Assembly: GCA_039621445.1 (NCBI GenBank)
Contig: CP154954.1
Coordinates: forward strand, 28,700,417 to 28,764,416
Length of the DNA stretch: 64,000 bases
Source: Euglena gracilis
Lineage: Eukaryota; Euglenida; Euglenophyceae; Euglenales
Direction of reading: 5' to 3'
Shown here: positions 56,190-64,000 of the stretch, piece by piece
How the letters are laid out: the number at the start of each line of letters is the position of its first letter
Position numbering within the stretch: position 1 is the first letter of the stretch
The notes under the pieces: model-generated
What the model saw: the letters and a program-made list of their open reading frames with translations, nothing else
Database searches by the model: none
Told to the model about the DNA's origin: nothing
Program-made: the position numbers and the translations under genes

Positions 56190-57584
56190 TCGCCACGCGC
56201 ACCGCGCGGCGGCCCGCGTTCCCCGGGTGTGCCCCGCGCCGCAGCGCCCGGGACACGCCGCGCGACGCCGCCCCGGGCCCGCCCGCCAGGCCGCGGCGGC
56301 TGACCGCGGCCTCCGCGGCGGAGGCGGGCGACGGCGGCCTGCCGGCCCTGGCCGGCCCCGCGCCGCTCATGCGCCGGCGGCTGCGCCGGAGCTGCGACCT
56401 GGGGGTGCGGATGCCGTCCACCGACATGCTGCCCCCCGCCCGGTGATGGCCCTGTGGCCCGGCGCTGCTGTGAATTTCTGGTGCCATTTTTTTGGGTCAA
56501 ATGTTTCCTTGCACAATGCCATGGTGGGCAGGGGGCCCCCCCCCCCCCCCCCCCCCCCCGAGAAACTGTCATTCCTGTAAATATGCTCCGCATGCCTGTA
56601 ACTGCCTGGTCAGGTTTGGTCCCAGTGTTCCGGTGGGATGGGAACGGTGCCGCCGCCTGTATGCGTCCCCCATGTTTTCCTGCATTTCCTCCTGCTGTTG
56701 GCCTCGTTCACCCCCGTCTCCCCAAATCGCCAGCCGGCCCCCCCCCCCCCCCCCCCCCCCGCCCAGTGGGGTCACAGCTCCGGTCAAGCGGACACCCCCC
56801 GGCAGGAGGTGCCGGGGTGGGCCTCCGGCCGCCACCGCCGGCGTCTGCCCACCGCCGTCCGCCCGGATCTCGGAGCGGCGGCCGGCGGTGGTCGGCGCGC
56901 CGTGGATGGTGGTGGACGCCGAGAAGGTGTTCGTGCTGACGCGCACCGCGTCCGGCCGGTGCCGGCGGCAGATGCAAGGCGGCTCCCGCCCTGCGCAGGC
57001 GGGCCGACCGCACGATGTTCTGGGTCCAACTCATCCCCCCCCCCCGATGGACAGAGCACGCTGAGTCTCAAAAGCCTTCATTTCTACCGTGCTTTACGCT
57101 TCATGTCCTTATTCTTTTTGGAGACAGGAAGCAGGCTGTATTTCAGTCGAGTACCTGACCCCACCCCCCGGGGGGGGGGGGGGGGCCTGCCTGGGCAGGC
57201 ACTCCAAGACACAAAAATCAGACCCTCGGGCACTCGGCCAAAAGTGCCTAGCAGGCACTCCTGCGCCTTCGGCGCCGGAAGGCGCAAAAAAGGCCTATTT
57301 TCAAGGGAAATGGCCTATTTTCTGAAGAAGTTCCTGGGTACAGGCCGAAATCCGACCGCCGGGGGGGGGGGGGGCGGGCAGTGCCTGCCTGGGCAGGCAC
57401 CCAAGGGCACTCCGGACCCGGTAAAGAACAGCATGACAGGAAGTTGAAGACGGGTGTGTTTTTGTATGGCCTTTCCCAAAGCGATGGCATTAAGTGCATC
57501 ACAGGGCCGGTGCCACTCCGATTCGGCTTTGGGTTGGCGGGTGGCCCCCCTGGCCCCGCCGCCAAGCCCAGCATCCCGGTGTGA
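56190..57584 (+). CDS. Three-exon gene fragment, unknown protein
   Basis: Exon ~56190-56442 (FTFATRTARRPAFPGCAPRR; LTAASAAEAGDGGLPALAGP; RRSCDLGVRMPSTDMLPPA) ends at a CCG|GTGATG donor in phase 2. Exon 56806-57023, after CCCGGCAG, reads on in phase (ARISERRPAVVGAPWMVVDA then EKVFVLTRTASG) and ends CTGG|GTCCAA in phase 1. Exon 57505-57584, after ATCACAG, gives PVPLRFGFGLAGGPPGPAAK then PSIPV and stops at TGA 57582. All three joins agree in phase with GT-AG ends, which supports them despite the GC bias that opens other frames. The Arg/Ala-rich first exon could be a plastid transit peptide. The N-terminus is not certain, and no family was recognised. Confidence 0.45.
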
Positions 57585-57608
57585 CGCTTCTCGCTGCCTG
57601 GGCCCCAG

Positions 57609-58018
57609 TCAGGCTTTTGCTTAAGGGATTGCAGTACCCCACCGGGGGGGGGGGGGGGGGCTGGACTGCAGCTAGTCCAAATTTGGCTAGTGGGATTTCT
57701 AGCAGACCCCCCCCGGGGGGGGTCTGCTAGCAGGGCTAGCTAGTGGAATTTTTTTCTCCAGTGACCGGCGCGAGGCGCTGGAAATTTTTTTTGGGACCCC
57801 CAAAAATGGCCAAAAATATCCGTTTTTGGCCATTTTTGGGAATTTTTGGAACAAAATCGTCCCAAAACCTATTAAAAACCTCATTTTTCCTCTGGCACGC
57901 AGCGCCGGAGGAAAATTTTTTTTCCAGTGGGGGGGTCCTAGCTAGTCCATTTTTTCCAGTGTCTAGCCGATGGCTAGCCAGTACCCCCCCTCCCTGGGTC
58001 CTTAAGCAAAAGCTTGGC
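57609..58018. mobile_element. 410-bp TIR element, CAGGCTTTTGCTTAAGG ends
   Basis: CAGGCTTTTGCTTAAGGGAT at the left and CCTTAAGCAAAAGCTTGG at the right pair over about 17 bases. Inside are mirrored CTAGCAGACC, GGTCTGCTAGCAGG, CTGGACTGCAGCTAGTCC and GGCTAGCCAGTACC motifs and C/G runs. This is the best-preserved member of the family seen at 17.7 and 18.8 kb. Confidence 0.7.
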
Positions 58019-58239
58019 CCCAGTCCCCCCAGTCCCCGCAGCTGCCTCCCTCTAGCGAACTGCCACCCAAACGGCGGCGGCTGCAGTGCGCCCCCCGTTC
58101 CAATGGATGTTCTGCGCATTGGTGTGCCATTCTCAGTGATTCTTGCGGTGCATCTCCGGGGCCCAATCTCCCACCCCGTCTCTGGCCCTCTTCATGGGAG
58201 AGAGTGGACAGCGGTGTCCAACGAACACCCCTTGTCTCC

Positions 58240-58580
58240 CCTTTGTCTAAGCACCACCCATGCGCAGCGCCACCCCCCAGTTCTTACCCATCTTGTTACA
58301 GGTCATTTTCTCGGGGAGGCGTCTTTTGTGTGTGTTTCTAAGAAATATTTCTCGTAAATTTCCAATTATAAGAATTTCTGAAGCCTGATTTGGTGAGGTA
58401 TTGTAATTTTTGATTCCAATTGCCAACTGTGGACTCCAAAAATAACAGAAGTAGTGTTCAGCGTTGGATCTTTTTCGTGTGCAGCGTTGGATCTTTTTGC
58501 GGTTTCTCACCCATATCTTGGCAAAATGAGCACCCCCCCCCCGGTTCTTACCCATCTTTTCCGTTTTTTTTTTTAGACGG
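58240..58580. repeat. Dispersed repeat: AAGCACCACCC ... GGTTCTTACCCATCTT
   Basis: It shares with 61600-61985 the order GTCTAAGCACCACCC, AGTTCTTACCCATCTT, AGGTCAT...CGGGGAGG, TTTTGTGTG, AATTTCTCGTAAATTTC, CTGATTTGGTGAGGTATTGT, then CACCCCCCC and CGGTTCTTACCCATCTTTTC. Confidence 0.7.
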
Positions 58581-61500
58581 GGGGGCACATAGGTCCACAA
58601 GCAGCTGCTGTTTGACTGCCATGGATACTGTGCAGCTGTCAAATGAATACGGAGCCGCAGCCTGTTTTCCTGCTGCATTTTGTGGTGGTAGTGGGCCTCT
58701 TCTTCGTCATACAAAGTCATACCTCGGCCGCTTTGTCAAGCCCTCTTTTGTTTTATTTAAGTTTTGTGACCCAGTGGATCCTGGCCGAGCCCCAACCTCG
58801 GGTCCCTGAGTGGTCCCCTGAGTGGGTACCCCACCGGAAGCGGGGTTTTCTTCTATTTTTGGCAAGAAGGGCCAAAAAAATTTTGGACCCCAAAATTGAA
58901 CCCCAAAAGTGCGTCCCCAAGCCCCTCCCCCTTGGCTGGGTCTGGACACCCCCCAGAAAAGGTCCTAAAAGACCTCTGGCCGGAGGAGGGTAACCCCCCA
59001 AAGCATTAACCCCCAGCATTATATCTGGATGGTATTTCAAGACCCTCGGGGGTATTTGTGGGGGATCAAGTTTTGGATTGCCTCTGTGACCTTTGCGTCA
59101 AAATGAGTCAAATACCAAATTCATACCCAAATTTACGTTGTATATTTCCTGGTTTCACCAAAGTGCACCTTTTTTGCCTAAAAATGGAGGATACAATCCT
59201 TTGGCTGTTTGGTGGGCTTTACACTTTTTCGGGGTTTCTATTTGCGGGGGTTAAGGCGTTGGTGGCTGCTTTGATGAGGGTGGCCGCATTGCAATTGCTT
59301 ACCCCGCCAAGTTGCCCATGCGAACTCCTTGCGCCACGTGTGCTCAGGGATGTGTCTGGATGCATACGTCATCATTGAGCGTGTATAAGCATGGAGGGGC
59401 AAGGAAGCCTGTTGAATTTCTCCAATCTTGTACGCATTTTTTGCATATTTTCTCATGCTTTGAATGCATATGGCTAAGGTGCTTCCAAACACATTCATTT
59501 TTGGGTGAGGGTGTGTTCGGGCCAGTCTGGGTGAAGTTAAGATACATGCAGGTTAAGGACGGTGCTCTGTACCACGAACTGCGTCGTCCTTCGAACTAAG
59601 TATTCATACATACTCACAACTCCATACTGAGTACGATGAATGCATTTCCCTGGTGTCCACCGCCGTGAGCAACCACGCCATCCCTCTCACCGGATACTCA
59701 GCTTGCACGCACAATTCAGAGGGCAGACAGGGGCGAGTGTTGCTCTCATCGAACCTCTGCCAACGAGTTGTCCATTCGAGGCTGTGGTTGCATCCCTTTC
59801 CCGGAAGGTGCCCTGTCCACCATTGTTGTCCCTCCCCACTCCCTTGCCTACTTTCAGGCAGAGGGCAACCAATGGAAGACCCGCACCCCCTTGGGGCAGC
59901 CAACATGGCTTTCGCAATTGGAGGTCCAAAGAAGCTGGTTTTCTTTTTGGATTTCTTTGTCACGTTGCCATGGATGGACCTTTGGGTATGCTTGATGAAT
60001 GCAGATCTGTGGCGAGGGGTTCACCCACCGGTGTGGGGTGGTTTCTCCCGGTCACCCTATGAATTTTAAATACAAAATGCTGAAGATGCCAAACTAAGAT
60101 GAATAACAAAAAGTGATTTGCACAACATTGGATATGTGTTGTATTCGGGACGCCCAGAGTTATTGGGTTTTTTTTCACACTCATGCTGTTGATGTGGCAT
60201 TGCGCCACAGAGTTGTACTGTTGCGCACGTGCATGCCGTGGGTGTGTATCCGCATGCATCTCTGTGTGTTTTCAGTGTACACTCTCTCCTACCACTGCTG
60301 CCGTCCCCTCGCACTGTTCCATCTGAGGAATGACATATAGCTACTACCAACAGGATCTTTTTTTTTTTTGCTTCTTAGGGGAAACCACCACCCCGTTATA
60401 TCCCCAAATTGTTTGCTCATCGTTGCTGCAAGTTTTTGTTTTCTGCGCTACCTAGTTGGTTGATCTTACATTTCAGCTGTTTCATGGTCCTGTGTCTTAT
60501 TGCACAAATTTCCGATTTTTTTTCCATTTTTCCGGGTTAGTTCCAGGCTTTTGAACTGCGGTTACACACCGGCACTCTGTGTGTAGATCAGGGTTTTTTT
60601 TTAGTCCAAGGACCCCACCCTCCCCCCTGGTCTTAAAAAATCCCCTGGTGTAGATCTTCACCATCTTATGCAGACAAAACCCTGGGGAAAGGCAAAAATT
60701 TGGTGTTTTTGGTCTTCCAAAACATGGGGTTTTGGTTGGTGGGTGGGTGGGTCGACTTCAGGGTCATGAGTGGGTAGGTTTTGGAAAAGTGGGTGGGCGG
60801 GTTTGAGCTGGGGAGAAAGTGCACTCCCGGACCCAGGTGGCCAAACTCGCACTGAAGGATTTTTTCTTTGGCAAGTTGCGCAATTGCGATTTCAAATCCC
60901 TGAGCATCAGCACCCTCAGCTGGTAAAACAAAATATGCAAAATGCACATCTCGCATTTCACATTAAGAAACACGAAGGTTTCGAACTAGTTATTCTAACT
61001 CTGCAGCAGATTCATGTTCTTGTCTGTCAAATAGGTGGGTTGCACACTCTGACCATGACGTCCATGGGTTTGGCGCGTCTGTGCTGCCTGCATTTGCCGG
61101 GTGCTGGATACCTGTTTGATGGGGACCAGTTTTCCACCATTGGACAATGTCATGGTTGCACAAATTTACATGAGCTCGGTTTGTGCAAATGTGCGCACAT
61201 CAACTGTTCGACCTCATCCTCTGTCCCCAACTCACGGTCTTTGCCGCACCCTAGAAGCGTGAAACCTAGGGTATTTATGACTGTTGTTCAGGGGAACCCA
61301 GGAGTGTTTGATGTGCAAAATTGCGTGCACCGACGTGCTTCTTTGTCCACGCCATGGAAGCATGAATCGTTCCCAGAAAGTTGTGCGATCCCCTCTCCGG
61401 TCGCAGTTCAATAATTTGGCCGAACACAAGCCCTCTGAAAGTTTGGTGGGAGTTCCCGACCAGATGAATTCGATTTTTTTTAAGTTTTGTGACCCGGTCC

Positions 61501-61587
61501 CGGCCAAGCCTCCCCCAGGGGGGGGTTGGGCTGGGACGAGGGGGGGGGAATATGCAACTTGCATAATTTTCATTTTTTTGCATACCT
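58581..61587. other. 3 kb without recognisable gene
   Basis: Both strands were read; no exon with splice-site support and family similarity was found. Open frames near 59640-60070 and 60770-61410 lack the high GC third positions of the other exons here. A tiny 60-bp foldback lies at 60589-60648, and CTTAG-family terminus relics lie near 60817-60866 (AGTGCACTCCCGGACC, AACTCGCACTGAAGG). Confidence 0.4.
60589..60648. mobile_element. 60-bp minimal foldback of the CAGGG-TTTT-TTAAG family
   Basis: CAGGGTTTTTTTTTAGTCC and GTCTTAAAAAATCCCCTGG pair across a C-rich loop. It seems to be a pair of termini with almost no interior. Confidence 0.5.
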
Positions 61588-61982
61588 CCCCCCCCCTTGT
61601 CTAAGCACCACCCTTGTCTAAGCACCCCCCCCCCGGTTCTTACCCATCTTTTTAAAGGTCATCGTCACGGGGAGGTTTATTTTGTGTGCATTTTTAAGGG
61701 AAATTTCTCAAAAATTTCGAAATTTCTGCAACTTCTGAGACCTGATTTGGTGAGGTATTGTTGATTTCTGCATCCAAATGTGTGTAAGTTCAACAGTGCA
61801 CCTTCAAATTAAGGGGAATTTTTCCTTTTTGGCGCGAAGCGCCGGATTTTTTTTGCAGTCAAAATTTTCCCCCTTGTCTAAGCACCACCCCCCTGGTTCT
61901 TACCCATATTTTGGCAAAATAAGCACCCCCCCCCCCCCCGGTTCTTACCCATCTTTTCCGGTTCTTAGACAAGGGGGGGGGG
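61588..61982. mobile_element. ~395-bp element with CCCCCTTGTCTAAG ends
   Basis: CCCCCCTTGTCTAAGCACC at the left pairs with CGGTTCTTAGACAAGGGGGG at the right. The interior is collinear with 58240-58580. CTTGTCTAAGCACCACCC recurs internally (61609, 61874), so nested or tandem termini are present. Confidence 0.6.
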
Positions 61983-62420
61983 TAATCAGGTTTTTCCGAA
62001 CTTTGCATTTTTTTTGCATTTTTTTTCATTTTTTTTGCATAAAATATTTTGCCCTGGAAAATTTTTTTGTAGTTGGTCGCCATATGTTTGCCTTTTTTTG
62101 CATTTTCTTTGCATTTTTTGCATAAAATTTTTTGTCCTGGAAAATGTTTTGTAGTTGGTCGCCATATGTCATGTTTTGTCTCAGGTCCCTTTGCAGTTGC
62201 CTGGGGTTTTTGGGGTCTCAGTGCTTGCCGTTGTCTTCCAGGAGGTCTTCTTTGCAAATCATTGACAGGTATACACCGGCATTGTCACATGTCTATGGAT
62301 TTTAGGCAGCAACTCTGTTATATTCCAACCTTTTCTCAGGGGTTTTTTTGCAAGTTGCATTTTTTTTTGCAGTTTTTTTTGCATTTTTTTGCATTTTTTT
62401 GCATTTTTTTGACTTGCATA
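61983..62420. repeat. TTTTTTGCA-rich tract and a short duplicated unit
   Basis: TTTTTTGCATTTTTTTGC runs occur at 62005-62045 and 62358-62412. A unit with GCATAAAATNTTTTGNCCTGG, AAAAT, TGTAGTTGGTCGCCATATG is repeated about 80 bases apart (62038 and 62120). Confidence 0.7.
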
Positions 62421-63715
62421 ATTTGAAGCCAAGTTGCATTCCCCCCCCCTGCTGAGTGGGTACCCCACTGCAGGAGGGGATTCTTTTGGAGAGTAGAGCC
62501 AGAGTTGATTTGCTTTGCATTTAAAAGAATAAAACTCCTTCCTATGGGGGGAGATGGGCACAGCTTACGTCGGGGAAAGATTGGTGCCAATGCACCATTT
62601 GAGCAGTTGCATTTGTCGCCCTTTTGCGCAACTGCACACACTGCGCCCAACGGTTTTTGCAAAACCCAAAGCGGATGGTGTTGATGAGGCGGCGATTGGA
62701 AGGTTCCTAAACACGCATTCCAGGCGTGCGTGCCCCGCATGCTGTGCGGACACCTGCTCCGGGGCACCCTGAACCATCAAAGCCTTTGCATTTCTTTTTC
62801 CGGTCCCAGGGCACCAGACCACCTCTTGATTGCCTTGTACGGGTTTGGTGTTGTATCCCAAGGTGTTGACGGATTTCTTGGGTGACCGGAAACTTGGCCA
62901 CCGGCACCCATGCTGAATGGCTTCGCTTTTTGGCTTGTCATGTTTGAAAGTTCATTGCAATGCACTTGGGAAGTTGTCATCAAAAGCTTGTGCCACCTAG
63001 CTTGCATGGGGAGAAATGTTCTTTAACGAAGTGATCTTTCGACCTGGCCCGTGAAAAGGTTCCTCGCCGGGCCTCGCAGCGCCCTGCTCGCAGAATTGCG
63101 GTGCAGCGAATGCAGCACTTTATTTTGGAATCCGGAAACGTTGCGAAGGGTCATCTCGTCTCAACCACTGTGCCGTTTCTGGGTTGCAACCTGTAGACAG
63201 GGGTCCCCAGTCTTTTAATCACTTTAGGATGGCAAGGGTTGCATTTCATCTTTCTGCCATCCAAACAAATGAATATTTTTGCAAATTTACAGCGTTTCTG
63301 TATCTCCAAATGAACATTTTTGGATGGTCATTATTTGGAGTAACAGGGAAAGGGTTTCGTTAAGTAATGAATTCTTGAGCAATGTTTTGGGCCGGCTGAT
63401 TGGGAGCATGGCAATGCCCAATAGGAGCAGTTTGTGCCTGCAAATCCGAAACAGCGAGTGCATGGTATGTGCTGCGAGCAGTGAAACTCGTGAAGTACAA
63501 TTGTGTGCCAGAACAATTGCATTGCTGGAATATTCGGGCAGATGGCCACAAAGATGACACGAAGACGGGACACATGGAACGCAGGTCCGCATGCATATTC
63601 GAAATGAAGGAATCCCTGCAGTGTTGACGAGATGGCCCTCTGCCCGTTTTGCTTGTGTCGCTTTGTCCCTCTGCCGCTGCCGGCAGGCATTATTTTTTTT
63701 TAAGGCGAGATTTCT
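62421..63715. other. 1.3 kb without recognisable gene
   Basis: Moderate base composition and open frames under 120 codons on both strands. None has the GC-rich third positions or splice context seen in the accepted exons. Confidence 0.35.
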
Positions 63716-64000
63716 CAAAATATTTTAAGGCGTTTTTTAAGGTTTTTTAAGGTTTTTTAAGGCATTTTGAGGAATTTTAAAAAGTTTTAAGGTTTTTTAA
63801 GGCATTTTTTTACTCAGGTAAAATCTCAGACCCCGAAGATGGCCCGATGGCTTCAGACTCCTGTGGCTTCGGAACGCCCAAGGAAGAAGCCTTGGGTGAA
63901 GCATGGGATCAGGGCGGTCCATGAGGGACAGTTATTGCCATTTTAGGCATTTTAGGAATTTTAGGCCATTCTAGGAATTTTAGGAATTTTAGGCCATTTT
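63716..64000. repeat. TTTTTTAAGG and GGAATTTTAGGCCATTTT short tandem repeats
   Basis: About eight imperfect TTTTAAGGN units at 63719-63805, a unique stretch, then ATTTTAGG/CCATTTT units from 63940 to the window end. A few TTTTAAGGCATTTT copies also lie at 30045-30085. Confidence 0.75.

Noticed and set aside
58643-63557. Several 60-210 codon open frames, e.g. around 59.06-59.38, 59.64-60.07 and 60.77-61.41 kb
   Set aside because: They lack the high GC third positions, splice context and family similarity seen in the accepted exons.

Overview
The window is nuclear DNA of a eukaryote that most probably has a plastid. Coding sequence occurs as short, very GC-rich exons (third positions almost all G or C) separated by introns of several hundred bases to several kilobases. 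The introns hold homopolymer C runs, AT-rich stretches, huge CA and CACG microsatellites and many inverted-repeat elements. No ribosome binding sites, operons, rRNA, tRNA or CRISPR arrays were seen. A plastid-lipid-associated protein (PAP/fibrillin) gene points to an alga. The lineage cannot be fixed from sequence alone. All recognised exons lie on the + strand over about 57 kb, some intron borders do not look like GT-AG, and the fibrillin may carry a two-hydrophobic-segment presequence. These traits together would suit a euglenid or a peridinin dinoflagellate, but this is only an inference, and other algae are possible.

Layout. 0.8-8.06 kb: pieces of a gene with a PH-like domain, interrupted by a nested pair of transposable elements (2.9-6.0 kb). 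10.2-13.5 kb: a magnesium-dependent phosphatase 1 (MDP1) gene, recognisable almost end to end. 14.6-17.5 kb: five phase-compatible exons encoding two hydrophobic segments, perhaps the 5' part of the next gene. 20.5-26.9 kb: the PAP/fibrillin gene, whose first recognised intron contains a 2.4 kb CACG/CA microsatellite and whose product seems to end in a membrane-spanning tail. 27.2-29.4 kb: two candidate 5' exons. 31.3-49.0 kb: a long split gene of unknown function with coiled-coil-like exons. Its introns contain two more giant microsatellites and a 3.6 kb element built around a satellite of about 163 bp. 49-56 kb: no recognisable gene; GC palindrome clusters, a mariner-type TIR element and a 3.4 kb TIR element. 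56.2-57.6 kb: three phase-compatible exons of an unknown gene. 57.6-64 kb: repeats only.

The strongest new signal is a family of 2.7-3.4 kb elements with CTTAG-type terminal inverted repeats and 5-bp target duplications (AAGCT, TTGCA), each loaded with a dozen or more short palindromes with GCGC arms. One copy sits inside another TIR element family (termini CAGGGGTTTTCTTAA), giving a readable insertion history. A second signal is that several introns in otherwise well-conserved genes can only be closed with non-AG ends and short direct repeats at the borders.
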